This document shows positions 43,100-51,372 of a DNA stretch of 64,000 nt, in pieces. How positions within the stretch are numbered: the first letter of the stretch is position 1; the number at the start of each line of letters is the position of its first letter. Location: contig NZ_LLZI01000221.1 of the NCBI RefSeq assembly GCF_001509485.1, forward strand, positions 62,001-126,000, read 5' to 3'. Source of the DNA: Streptomyces sp. NRRL F-4489. GTDB lineage: Bacteria > Actinomycetota > Actinomycetes > Streptomycetales > Streptomycetaceae. The notes below the pieces were generated by a model, which saw only the letters and a list, made by a program, of their open reading frames with translations, did not search any database and had not been told where the DNA came from. The position numbers and the translations under genes were made by a program.

Positions 43100-43708
43100 C
43101 TACGGGCTGACCGGTGCCCGGCCTCCCGGCCCCGGTGCCTGGCCCCACGGCTGTTCCAGGGCGGCGCGGAGGGCGGTGGCGGCCTGCGGACCGATGCGTT
43201 CGGCCAGGCACTCCTCGAGCCGGGCGAGGACGGCTTCGGCCTGGCGGTGGGCGCGTTCGCCGTCCGCGGTGCGCCGGATCAGCCGCTGCCGGGCGGAGGC
43301 GGGATGCGGGATCTGCTCCAGCAGTCCGGCGGCGACCAGGCCGTGGACCGCCTGGTGCGCGGTCTGCCGGGTCACCCCCATCCGCCGGGCCAGCTCGGAG
43401 ACGGTGGTCCCGGCGTCGTCCAGCACGGCGAAGAGCTGGACCTGGGTCGGGGTGACCGGCGGGGTTCCGGCGTCGTCCATCGCGGCCAGCAGCGCGTCAT
43501 CGAACCAGCGGCGGGCGTCGCCCAGCAGCTGCGCCAGGCTGCGGCGGCCGGCGGGCGGGCGTGTGCCGTGGTCGGGGTGTCGGGATTCCAAGGGTCCTCT
43601 CCTGGCGGGTGCGGGGTGACTGGACGGGCGGGCCGGCGGGTGAGTGGCGGGCCGGGGCGGGACCGGCCGGGCGGCGCGGTTTCGGGACGGCCGCTTGCCG
43701 TGCCACAC
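43100..43708 (-). CDS. MarR family transcriptional regulator
   Basis: Up to 202 residues from GTG 43708 (GGGAG just upstream), but the first 50 residues are Arg/Pro/His-rich and atypical, so the real start may lie further in. The winged helix is GTTVSELARRMGVTRQTAHQAVHGLVAAGLLEQIPHPASARQRLIR. The 19-bp palindrome at 43715 overlaps the start region, implying autoregulation. It diverges from the quercetinase gene, which it probably represses until a flavonoid-type ligand binds; that is inferred from position. Confidence 0.83.
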   Translation of the reverse strand: MWHGKRPSRNRAARPVPPRPATHPPARPSSHPAPARRGPLESRHPDHGTRPPAGRRSLAQLLGDARRWFDDALLAAMDDAGTPPVTPTQVQLFAVLDDAGTTVSELARRMGVTRQTAHQAVHGLVAAGLLEQIPHPASARQRLIRRTADGERAHRQAEAVLARLEECLAERIGPQAATALRAALEQPWGQAPGPGGRAPVSP

Positions 43709-43714
43709 TCTCCC

Positions 43715-43733
43715 ATGTCAGGCTACCTGACAT
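43715..43733. promoter_or_regulatory. Putative MarR operator: 19-bp perfect palindrome
   Basis: ATGTCAGG-CTA-CCTGACAT with 8-bp arms. It sits 7 bases from the likely MarR start codon and 58 bases before the queD start, so one bound dimer would cover both promoters. Confidence 0.7.
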
Positions 43734-43790
43734 TAAAGGTCCCCTGTCTGTGCCCGTGTCCTTCCCTGTCCCCGTGAAAGGCGGCGCCCC

Positions 43791-44363
43791 ATGACCATCG
43801 AATTCGCCACCCGCTACCGCCGGGCCTCCCGGATCCCCGCCGAACCGGGCCGCCCGTACTTCATCGAGCAGGGTGAAGGCGATCGCGCCCACCTCTTCGC
43901 GGACCTGGTCACCGTCTACGCCGGCGGCGAGCAGACCGAGAACGCCTTCAACTTCTTCACCTGCGAGGGCCCCAAGGGCGACATCATCCCGGCCCACCTG
44001 CACCGGGACACCTACGAGGTCTTCTACGTCACCCAGGGCGCGGTGCGGCTGTTCGTCGAGGACACCGACGGCAACCAGCAGGAGCGGCTGCTCAGCGCGG
44101 GCGACTTCGGCTTCGTACCGAAGAACTGCCCGCACGCCTACCGCATGGAACGCCACTTCACCCGGGTCGTCGGCGTGGCGGCGGGCCCCGGCGGCACCTT
44201 CGAGCGGTTCTTCGAGAACATGGGCGCCGCCACCGAGGAGTTCGGCCTTCCGCACCGCCCGGTCGTCCCCACTCCCCAGGCGTTCGCCACCGTTCCGGAA
44301 CGGTACGACGTGCAGTTCCTGCCCGAACACCACTGGCGCACGCCGGGCGTCGAACGGCCCTGA
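43791..44363 (+). CDS. queD: Quercetin 2,3-dioxygenase, monocupin QueD type
   Basis: 190 residues, the size of the Streptomyces QueD monocupin. All four metal ligands of that enzyme are present at the same positions: H69 and H71 in AHLHRDT, E76 in YEVFYV, and H115 in CPHAYRM. It cleaves the central ring of flavonols such as quercetin, releasing CO. Start ATG 43791 follows GAAAGG. Divergent from a MarR gene with a palindromic operator, a setup suited to flavonoid-inducible expression. Confidence 0.92.
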   Translation: MTIEFATRYRRASRIPAEPGRPYFIEQGEGDRAHLFADLVTVYAGGEQTENAFNFFTCEGPKGDIIPAHLHRDTYEVFYVTQGAVRLFVEDTDGNQQERLLSAGDFGFVPKNCPHAYRMERHFTRVVGVAAGPGGTFERFFENMGAATEEFGLPHRPVVPTPQAFATVPERYDVQFLPEHHWRTPGVERP

Positions 44364-44366
44364 CGG

Positions 44367-44396
44367 GGCAGGCGCCGCCGTTCGGGACGGCCTGCC
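44367..44396. terminator. Hairpin between convergent queD and MarR genes
   Basis: GGCAGGC (44367-44373) pairs with GCCTGCC (44390-44396) across a 16-base loop, directly after the queD stop and before the convergent MarR stop at 44397. Probable bidirectional terminator. Confidence 0.45.
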
Positions 44397-44906
44397 TCAA
44401 CTCACCTCCACGTGATCGAAGAGCTCAAGCATCTCTGTGAGCACCCGCACACAGGCGGTCAGGTCGGCGTCGGTCAGCTCGCCGCCGACCTGCCGGAGCA
44501 GGGCGTGTTCGCGGGCGGTCGCGGCGGTGATGGCCGCCCGGCCGTCCTCGGTCAGCCGGATCAGTGAGGACCGCTGATGGGCCGGGTTGGGGATGGTCTC
44601 GACCAGGTGGCGGGCCGCCGCGTCGTTCACCATGCGCTGCACGAACTGGCGGCTCAGTGCCTGGGCGCGGCCCATCTGCGGCACGGTCATCGGCCCGTGC
44701 TCCAGCAGCATGACGAGGACGGCGCGCACGCCGACCGAGAGGCCCTCGATGGGCGCGGCCTGTTCCACCTTGCGCTGCACGCGCCGGTACAACGGGCCCA
44801 CCAGGTCGAACACTTCGGTCAGCCGGCGCGCGAGGTCGTCGGGAGGGAGGGGAGTGTCGGACGCCGGGTGGGCGTGCGAACGGGGGCGGGGGCGGGAATC
44901 AGTCAC
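44397..44906 (-). CDS. MarR family transcriptional regulator
   Basis: About 169 residues if GTG 44906 is the start; upstream ATGs give an atypical leader that crosses the promoter region. The winged helix reads GPMTVPQMGRAQALSRQFVQRMVNDAAARHLVETIPNPAHQRSSLIRLT. It diverges from the hydrolase gene at 44974, and direct and inverted repeats fill the 67-base gap. It likely controls that hydrolase and itself. Confidence 0.88.
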   Translation of the reverse strand: MTDSRPRPRSHAHPASDTPLPPDDLARRLTEVFDLVGPLYRRVQRKVEQAAPIEGLSVGVRAVLVMLLEHGPMTVPQMGRAQALSRQFVQRMVNDAAARHLVETIPNPAHQRSSLIRLTEDGRAAITAATAREHALLRQVGGELTDADLTACVRVLTEMLELFDHVEVS

Positions 44907-44928
44907 CCCACCAGGATGACATCTTTGA

Positions 44929-44971
44929 CACCTTGGTTGCCAAGCAGCTCGTGAAGATGGCACCTTGGTTG
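44929..44971. promoter_or_regulatory. MarR/hydrolase operator region: CACCTTGGTTG direct repeats with a CTTGG/CCAAG dyad
   Basis: CACCTTGGTTG occurs at 44929-44939 and 44961-44971, 32 bases apart (three helical turns). The first copy continues into CTTGG-TTG-CCAAG (44932-44944), a 5-bp-arm dyad. A TTGACA -35-like hexamer starts at 44925 on the plus strand. Confidence 0.55.
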
Positions 44972-44973
44972 TC

Positions 44974-45804
44974 ATGACTGATGCTGGAGGCATGTCCTTC
45001 CTCGACACGTCCGATGGCCGTCTCGCCTACCGCGAGGCGGGAAACGGGGCGCCGCTGGTGCTGCTGCACGGCGGTTTCCTGGACCACCGCATGTGGGACG
45101 ACCAGATACCGGCCCTGGCGCCGGACCACCGGGTGATCGCGCCGGACGTCCGCGGGCACGGCGCGTCCGCCAACGCGACCAAGCCGTTCCGTTACACCGA
45201 TGACCTCGCGGCCCTGCTGCGCCACCTCGAAACCGGTCCCGCCATCCTGGTCGGCGTGTCCATGGGCGGCGCCATCGCCGTCGACACCGCGCTCGAACAC
45301 CCCGAGCTGGTAAGGGCGTTGGTGGTCAGCGGCGTCGGCACCAGCGAACCGGAATTCCGGGACCCCTGGGTGCGCGAGACGCGGGACGAGGAGGCCCGCG
45401 CACTGGCCGCCGGCGACATCGAGGGCTGGGTCGAGGCGTTCACCCGGCTCGGCGCCGGACCGCACCGCACGCTCGACGACATGGACCACGACGTCGTCCG
45501 CAGGCTGCGGGAAATGGCCCGGCGGACCATCACCAAGCACACCGCGGACGAACCGGACCACCGGGTGCCGGTGGCCGACACCTGGGACCGCGCGACGAAG
45601 ATCACGGTCCCGGTGCTGGCCATCAACGGCGCGAGCGACTCGCCGGACCACATCGGCATGGCCGAACGCCTCATCGGCCTGGTCGCCAACGGCCGCGCGA
45701 CGGCCGTCCCCGGCGCCGGCCACTATCCCAACATGGAAAGCCCGGACCTCTTCAACGACCTCCTCCGGGACTTCCTGCGCGACTTGCCCGACCAGGAGCA
45801 CTGA
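44974..45804 (+). CDS. Alpha/beta hydrolase
   Basis: 276 residues from ATG 44974; ATG 44992 has GGAGG too close. LLHGGFLDHRMWDDQ is the oxyanion segment, nucleophile Ser in VGVSMGGAIAVD, acid in NGASDSPDHIG and His in GAGHYPNME. This is the standard epoxide-hydrolase/esterase-type fold used by many catabolic and detoxification genes. The MarR gene opposite probably regulates it. Substrate unknown. Confidence 0.9.
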   Translation: MTDAGGMSFLDTSDGRLAYREAGNGAPLVLLHGGFLDHRMWDDQIPALAPDHRVIAPDVRGHGASANATKPFRYTDDLAALLRHLETGPAILVGVSMGGAIAVDTALEHPELVRALVVSGVGTSEPEFRDPWVRETRDEEARALAAGDIEGWVEAFTRLGAGPHRTLDDMDHDVVRRLREMARRTITKHTADEPDHRVPVADTWDRATKITVPVLAINGASDSPDHIGMAERLIGLVANGRATAVPGAGHYPNMESPDLFNDLLRDFLRDLPDQEH

Positions 45805-45897
45805 CCCGAGCCGCTGCCCGGCAGCCCAGGGCGCGCCGCTTCCTGCGGGACGGTGCGCCCCGGCCGGGGCCCCGCTTGCCGGCGCCCTGGCCGCTCC

Positions 45898-46560
45898 CTA
45901 CTTCACGGTCTCGCCGTCGAACACGACATCGTCCTCCCACTGCCCGGCAGGCTGCGCCGCGATCCGCGCGTAGTGCTCGGCGATCCGGTCCGGATCGAGC
46001 GCCGAACCCGGGGACACCGGGCCGGCGACGGTGACGGCCGCGATGTGGACGCCTCGCGGCCCGAACTCCTCGGCGAGCACGGCACGGGCCGCGCGCAGCC
46101 CGGCCTTGCCGATGGACAGGCTGGTCGCCGCGGCGAGGGGCGCCGGCATCCCGGACGTCAGCAGCACCGTGCCGCCGCCGGCGGCCGCCATCCGCGGGGC
46201 GAGGTGCGCCACCGCGCTCACCGCGCCGACCACGTTGACCCGCAACGTCGCCGCCAGTTCCGCCGCGGAGAGCTCACCGGGCCGGTCGTAGCGGACCCAG
46301 GCGGCGTTGTAGACCAGCACGTCCGGGACGCCGAACCCCTCCACGGCGGCGTCCAGCGCCGAACGCAGCGACACCTCGTCGGCCGCGTCGGCGAGCAGAC
46401 CGAGGGCCGTGCCGCCGGCCTCCTCGACGGCCGTCACGGCCCCGTCAACGGTGGCCTGGGAGCGGGCCAGTACGGCGACCGACGAGCCCTCGCGGGCGAA
46501 CCGGCGGGCGACTGCCTGGCCGATACCGGGCCCGGCGCCGATCACGAACGTTACGGACAT
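45898..46560 (-). CDS. SDR family protein lacking the catalytic tyrosine
   Basis: About 220 residues from ATG 46560 (AAGGAT 10 bases upstream). The Rossmann motif VIGAGPGIGQAVA and NAAWVRYD in place of NNAG are present. The region where Y-x3-K is expected reads SLSIGKAGLRAA: the Lys is there but the Tyr position is Leu. LTSGMPAP is the Ser strand. It may therefore bind NAD(P) without normal redox activity, or act on an unusual substrate. GGPVSPGSALDP-type end is short. Confidence 0.82.
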   Translation of the reverse strand: MSVTFVIGAGPGIGQAVARRFAREGSSVAVLARSQATVDGAVTAVEEAGGTALGLLADAADEVSLRSALDAAVEGFGVPDVLVYNAAWVRYDRPGELSAAELAATLRVNVVGAVSAVAHLAPRMAAAGGGTVLLTSGMPAPLAAATSLSIGKAGLRAARAVLAEEFGPRGVHIAAVTVAGPVSPGSALDPDRIAEHYARIAAQPAGQWEDDVVFDGETVK

Positions 46561-46851
46561 GCTGGGGGCCATCCTTTCGATGATGCCGAGGGCGGGCCGG
46601 GCGACCACCCGGCCCCCGCCGACGCGTTCGAACGAGCAACTCGGCCACCGCACTCCCTATTCCCACCCGGCCGCTCCCGGACAGTCACCGGAGCGCGGGC
46701 CTCCTGCCACCGTCCGCCCCCAGGATGACCGCGAACGCGACCGTGGTCTGACGATGCCCGCCAACTCGCCGACTACGTTCGGGCACAGAAGAACAGAAGA
46801 GAAGCAGGCGATCTGGGACACGAAAAAGCACGGGAAAGCACGGGGGAGCGG

Positions 46852-47811
46852 ATGGGAATCAACGACCAGTCGGCAGGTGGCGCGATGGTCGGCGGCCTGG
46901 CGGACGGGGGCGTCGCGGGCCGGTGGGGCAGGGCGGTGGCGCGCCGCGGTCGCGGCCGGGCGCGGACCGGAGCGGCGTTCGGCGCGGCCGTGCTCGCCGC
47001 CGCGGTACTGGGCACGGCCGGGACCCTCGGGGCGGCCGGGACGGCGCACGCCATGTCGGGCGGAACGCAGCTGCCGCAGCCCGGTGCCGCCCCCTGGCTG
47101 GCGACGCTGGCCGTCACAGGCGACGGGCCGCTGCTGAACCGCGCCTCCTGCGGCGGGGCCCTCATCGCCCCGGACCGGGTGCTCACCGCGGCCCACTGCC
47201 TGGCCGGCCAGGACGCGACCAAGGCGGAGGTGCACATTGGCTCCTCGGTGCTCTCGCGCGATCCCGGCACCGTACGCGGCATCCGCGGCGTCACCCTCCA
47301 TCCCCAGTACCGGCTCCTGCCGTCACCCGTCGACCCGGGCAGCCCCGAGCTGTCCTCGGCGGCCGGTGACCTCGCGGAGATCCGGCTCAGCGCCCCGGTG
47401 CCGGGTGTCCGGCCCCTGCCCATCGCCAGGCACCGGCCCGCACCAGGCACGCCCGTCTCCCTCTTCAGCCACGGCACCACCGCCGCACCGGACCCCGCCC
47501 ACCCCGACCGGGACATCCGCGGGGACGTGCTGCGCCGCGGCGATCTCACCGTACGCACCCACGCGCAGTGCGCCGCCCAGACACCGGCCGTGGTGGACCA
47601 GGCATCGGTCTTCTGCGCCCGCGATGTGCCCACCGGCCGTACCACCATGTGCTTCGGGGACAGCGGCAGCCCGCTGGTCACCTGGGGCCGGCGCGGACCG
47701 GAACTGGTCGGCGTGTTCAGCTTCGCCGGCGAGACCGCGGGCAAGGTCTGCGGACAGCCCGCCGACGCCGCGTTCGCCGACGTCCCCGCCCTGATCGGGA
47801 GCCTGCGCTGA
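46852..47811 (+). CDS. Secreted trypsin-like serine protease (family S1)
   Basis: 319 residues. A long signal peptide is visible: basic residues RRGRGRARTG, then a hydrophobic core (43-60) and AHA at 65-67, so export is likely. The triad is H115 in TAAHC, D173 in AGDLAEIRL and S271 in GDSGSPL. C100/C116 flank the His. The D173 segment (DLAEI in place of DIALL) is usual for Streptomyces members. Start ATG 46852 follows GGGGGAG. Extracellular protein breakdown or peptide maturation is likely. Confidence 0.9.
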   Translation: MGINDQSAGGAMVGGLADGGVAGRWGRAVARRGRGRARTGAAFGAAVLAAAVLGTAGTLGAAGTAHAMSGGTQLPQPGAAPWLATLAVTGDGPLLNRASCGGALIAPDRVLTAAHCLAGQDATKAEVHIGSSVLSRDPGTVRGIRGVTLHPQYRLLPSPVDPGSPELSSAAGDLAEIRLSAPVPGVRPLPIARHRPAPGTPVSLFSHGTTAAPDPAHPDRDIRGDVLRRGDLTVRTHAQCAAQTPAVVDQASVFCARDVPTGRTTMCFGDSGSPLVTWGRRGPELVGVFSFAGETAGKVCGQPADAAFADVPALIGSLR

Positions 47812-47899
47812 CCGAGAGACTGTCCTGATCGGGAGCCTCCACCGGCCCGACCGGGATGACGTCCCTCGACGTGTCCGCGACGCGCGGCTCGCCAGTGTG

Positions 47900-47936
47900 C
47901 CGCCCCCGTCCGATTCGTTCAAGCGGACGGGGGCGG
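47900..47936. terminator. Strong 13-bp hairpin after the protease gene
   Basis: CCGCCCCCGTCCG (47900-47912) pairs perfectly with CGGACGGGGGCGG (47924-47936), loop of 11 bases. It lies 89 bases after the protease stop and 21 bases before the next start, so it may terminate the protease transcript or, if in the leader of the next gene, shape its 5' end. No T tract. Confidence 0.6.
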
Positions 47937-47957
47937 CAACCTCTACCGTCACCACCC

Positions 47958-48386
47958 ATGAACAGCACCGACACCACCGACAGCGCCGGCACCCCGTCCC
48001 GCCACCTCAGCGTCCGCATCGACCGGCCCGTCCAGGAGGTCTACGCCTACGCGTCGAACCCGGCCAACCTGCCTGACTGGGCCCACGGTCTGGGAGAATC
48101 CATCACAAAGGTCGGCGATCAATGGGTCGCGGAATCCACCCTCCTGGGCCGCGTCGTGGTCGCCTTCGCGCCACCCAACGACCTGGGGGTGCTCGACCAC
48201 GACGTCACCCTCCCCTCCGGCGAGACGGTTTACAACCCCGTCCGCGTGATCGCCGACGGCTCGGGCAGCGAGGTGGTCTTCACCCTCCGCCGCCAACCAG
48301 GAACCACCGACGCCGACTTCGAGCGCGACGCCACCATGGTCGCCGCCGACCTCAACCAACTCAAGAGGCGGGTGGAATCCGCGTAG
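47958..48386 (+). CDS. SRPBCC-type polyketide cyclase/dehydrase family protein
   Basis: 142 residues from ATG 47958. The helix-grip fold is suggested by LSVRIDRPVQEVYAYASNPANLPDWAHGL at the start and by beta strands spaced to the end, with a terminal helix MVAADLNQLKRRVES. SRPBCC proteins bind hydrophobic ligands and include START, polyketide cyclases and AHSA1-like proteins. No active-site residue is certain. Located between the protease and the aldo/keto reductase. Confidence 0.82.
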   Translation: MNSTDTTDSAGTPSRHLSVRIDRPVQEVYAYASNPANLPDWAHGLGESITKVGDQWVAESTLLGRVVVAFAPPNDLGVLDHDVTLPSGETVYNPVRVIADGSGSEVVFTLRRQPGTTDADFERDATMVAADLNQLKRRVESA

Positions 48387-48509
48387 CCCGGCACGCCCGC
48401 ACCCGCGCCCGGAGCCGGTGGTCCGCCCGAGGTACTTGCCCTGGAGCGCACTCCAACTCGTATGCTCACGCTCCCGCTTCCCAACAGGGTGACAGCCAAG
48501 GAGAGTTGC

Positions 48510-49562
48510 ATGCGCTATCGCGCTCTGGGCGGTACCGGCATCGAGGTCAGCGCCTACTGCCTCGGCACCATGATGTTCGGTTCCGTCGGCAATCCGGACC
48601 ACGATGACTGCGTACGGATCATCCACGCCGCGCTCGACGAAGGGATCAACTTCGTCGACACCGCCGATATGTATTCGGCCGGGGAGTCGGAGACGATCGT
48701 CGGCAAGGCGCTGAAGGACCGCCGGGACGACGTGGTGCTGGCGACGAAGGTGCACTTCCCGATGGGGGAGGGGCCCAACCGCGGCGGCAACTCGCGGCGC
48801 TGGATCATCCGGGAGGTCGAGGACAGCCTGCGGCGGCTCGGCACGGACTGGATCGACCTCTACCAGGTGCACCGGCCCGACCACACCACCGATATCGAGG
48901 AGACGCTCTCCGCCCTCACCGACCTGGTGCGCCAGGGCAAGATCAGGGCGTTCGGCTGTTCCACGTTCCCCGCGGACGAGATCGTCGAGGCGTACCACGT
49001 GGCCGAACGCCGCGGGCTCCACCGGTTCCGCACCGAGCAGCCGCCCTATTCGCTGCTCGCCCGGGGCGTTGAGAAGCACGTGCTGCCGGTGGCCCAGCGC
49101 CTGGGCATGGGCGTACTGACCTGGAGCCCGCTGGCCTCGGGCTTCCTGACCGGCCGCTACCGCAAGGGCCAGGCGATCGACATGAGCAGCGGCCGCCCCA
49201 CCCTGCACCCGGGCCGCTTCGACCCGTCGGCTCCGCTCACCGCCGCGAAGCTGGAAGCCGTCGAGCAACTCGTCACCGTGGCCGGTGAACTGGGCTGCTC
49301 CCTGCCGGAGTTGGCGATCGCCTTCCCGCTCGTCCACCCGGCCGTCACCTCGGTGATCATCGGCCCGCGCACCATGGACCAGCTCCGGAACACCCTCAAG
49401 GGCAGCGCGGTGGTGCTGGACGACGCCGCCCTCGACCGGATCGACGCCATCGTCCCGCCCGGCGCCGACGTCTACCCGCCGGACGGTGTCTGGACCCCGC
49501 CGGCCCTCACCACACCGGCCCTCCGCCGCCGTCCGTCCGACTCCCGGCCGGCCGCCGGCTGA
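48510..49562 (+). CDS. Aldo/keto reductase
   Basis: 350 residues from ATG 48510, after AAGGAGAG. AKR catalytic tetrad is present: D in FVDTADMYSAGESE (also the Tyr), Lys in LATKVHFPM, His in YQVHRPDH. The (beta/alpha)8 barrel ends with NPAVTSVIIGPRT-type sequence (AVTSVIIGPRTMDQL) that binds NADPH phosphate. It reduces aldehydes or ketones. Length and EGINFVDTAD suggest the AKR11/yeast-aryl-alcohol-type branch. Substrate unknown. Confidence 0.9.
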   Translation: MRYRALGGTGIEVSAYCLGTMMFGSVGNPDHDDCVRIIHAALDEGINFVDTADMYSAGESETIVGKALKDRRDDVVLATKVHFPMGEGPNRGGNSRRWIIREVEDSLRRLGTDWIDLYQVHRPDHTTDIEETLSALTDLVRQGKIRAFGCSTFPADEIVEAYHVAERRGLHRFRTEQPPYSLLARGVEKHVLPVAQRLGMGVLTWSPLASGFLTGRYRKGQAIDMSSGRPTLHPGRFDPSAPLTAAKLEAVEQLVTVAGELGCSLPELAIAFPLVHPAVTSVIIGPRTMDQLRNTLKGSAVVLDDAALDRIDAIVPPGADVYPPDGVWTPPALTTPALRRRPSDSRPAAG

Positions 49563-49623
49563 GACGAGGTGGACCCGGGACCGTCACTAGCGGGCCGGTA
49601 ACCCGCCGGCGGCCAGGCGCCCG

Positions 49624-51210
49624 TCAGCGGGCGGTCGCTGTCACCCGTACCGTGGAGCCTGGCCGGGCCGACGGGAGCAGCAGTCTTGCCTGGCGCGCGC
49701 CGCCCGCCTCCGTTACGACGACTCGGGCCGGGCCGCCTGCCCCAGTCACCGTTATCCGCGCGCCGTGCGGGAAGGCGGTGCCGGGCAGGGTCAGCAGTGT
49801 CCAGGCGTGGCGGGTGGTGCGGTCGGCGGTCAAGGTGAGGGCGTACGTCCTGGTGGCGGGGGCGTAGGACTCGGTGCCGGGGAGGCCGGCCACCGCGGGG
49901 GCGTGCGGGGTGAAGGCGGGTTCCTTGCCCGGCGCCGGGTCGCCGTTCGGGTCGTACGCGCAGTAGCCGCCGCCGTTCTTGGCGCGGCAGTCGTACCAGA
50001 GGGCCCAGCCCGTGGCGAAGTGGTCCATCGAGGTGACTTGGCGGCGGAACAACTCCGCGTTTCCGGGGGTGGTGGCCTGGGGCGGGCCCCATTCGCCGAC
50101 CAGTACCGGCAGCCGGTGCGCGGTGGGGTACGGGCCGATGGCGGCCTCATAGCGTTCGATGAAGTGGTTGGACGGGTCCCAGTCGGCGCCGGATTCGACG
50201 GCGGTGTCGTAGTAGTGCGGCGCGTAGCCCAGGCGGGCGGCGCCGGGCCGCGGGTCGTGGAAGCCGGGCAGGCGGGTGGGAACGCCCTGCCCGACCAGGA
50301 CCGTTGGCTCGACCAAGAGCCAGGCATCCGGGTCGGCGGACCGGACGGCCGTGATGAGCCGCCGGTACATGCCTGCCAGCCGGCCGCGTTCCAGGGCGGC
50401 GGAGGCGGCGATCTGGTCCTCGGGGTTCGCCGGGTCGCCGGGGATCGGTCCGGAGGGCTCGTTGAACAGGTCGTAGCCGAGCAGGGAGCGGTGTCCGCGC
50501 AGCGCCGTGGCGACCTTCCGGTACACGGCGGTCTGGGCGGCGCGCAGGTCGGGATCGTCGTAGAGGTGGGTGAAGGCGGCCTGGACGGCGGGCTGGAAGT
50601 AGTCGGCGAACCAGTCATCGGGGTTGGGCTCGAACGGCAGCCCGTCGGTGCGGGTGGCCCAGGCGGGGATGCCGTTGTGTCCGAACGCCGGGCCGAAGAC
50701 GTCCTGGTGCCAGTCGATCAGGACCAGGACCCGGTGGCGGTCGGCCCACGACAGGACGCGGTCGAGGTAGCGCAGATAGCCGGTGTCGTAGTGACCGCGG
50801 CGCGGTTCCACCTTCTCCCATTGGATGTTCAAACGCATCAAGTCGAAGCCGTCATCGGCCATTTCGGCGAGATGCCGCTCGGTGACGGTGTCGGTCTTGC
50901 CGAGGTTGAGGCCGCGCAGCCGCAGGACCCGGCCGTGGCGGTCGGTGAAGAGCGTACGGCCGTCGGGCGCGGTGACGGTGCCGGTAGGGACGGGCCAGGC
51001 ACCGGCCCGCCCGTCCCGGTCGGCCACCCGCGCCGGCGCCTTCGCCCCCGGCGCGGGCCCGGAGGCCGCGGCCGCCGGTACGGCGCACAGCACAGTCGCG
51101 GCCAGCGCGAGAGCCGTCACGGCACGGCGGCGGAACGGGCGCGGAGCCGGACGCGCCCGGGAACGCGGGAGCGGGTGCGGACGTCGGTGAACGCGCGGGT
51201 CCGGTGGCAT
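49624..51210 (-). CDS. Secreted glycoside hydrolase family 5 enzyme (endoglycoceramidase-like)
   Basis: 528 residues from ATG 51210 after GGGAGG. A long basic n-region with PLPRSRARPAPRPFRRRAVTA then a hydrophobic core (28-48) and AAAAS mark a secretion signal. The GH5 catalytic residues are N250-E251 (acid/base, NEPSG) and E373 (nucleophile, VGEWGPP). DLMRLNIQWEKVEP and LIDWHQDVFGP match the EGC-type GH5 branch, which cleaves the oligosaccharide-ceramide linkage of glycolipids. A C-terminal beta-domain follows after about residue 430. It lies next to a PNGase A-like gene on the same strand. Confidence 0.85.
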   Translation of the reverse strand: MPPDPRVHRRPHPLPRSRARPAPRPFRRRAVTALALAATVLCAVPAAAASGPAPGAKAPARVADRDGRAGAWPVPTGTVTAPDGRTLFTDRHGRVLRLRGLNLGKTDTVTERHLAEMADDGFDLMRLNIQWEKVEPRRGHYDTGYLRYLDRVLSWADRHRVLVLIDWHQDVFGPAFGHNGIPAWATRTDGLPFEPNPDDWFADYFQPAVQAAFTHLYDDPDLRAAQTAVYRKVATALRGHRSLLGYDLFNEPSGPIPGDPANPEDQIAASAALERGRLAGMYRRLITAVRSADPDAWLLVEPTVLVGQGVPTRLPGFHDPRPGAARLGYAPHYYDTAVESGADWDPSNHFIERYEAAIGPYPTAHRLPVLVGEWGPPQATTPGNAELFRRQVTSMDHFATGWALWYDCRAKNGGGYCAYDPNGDPAPGKEPAFTPHAPAVAGLPGTESYAPATRTYALTLTADRTTRHAWTLLTLPGTAFPHGARITVTGAGGPARVVVTEAGGARQARLLLPSARPGSTVRVTATAR

Positions 51211-51372
51211 AACCGTCCAACCTCCCGTGGGCAGGGGCTCGGCGGCCGGCCGATCCGCCGGCCGGCCGGTTCCACCGCCGGATTCTGCGGTACGCACGCC
51301 GCGGAAGGAAGGCGTGTGAACGAGAAGGTCCGGGAACGGGCCCCGGCCCGGCCACCGCCCCGTTCGCCGCAC

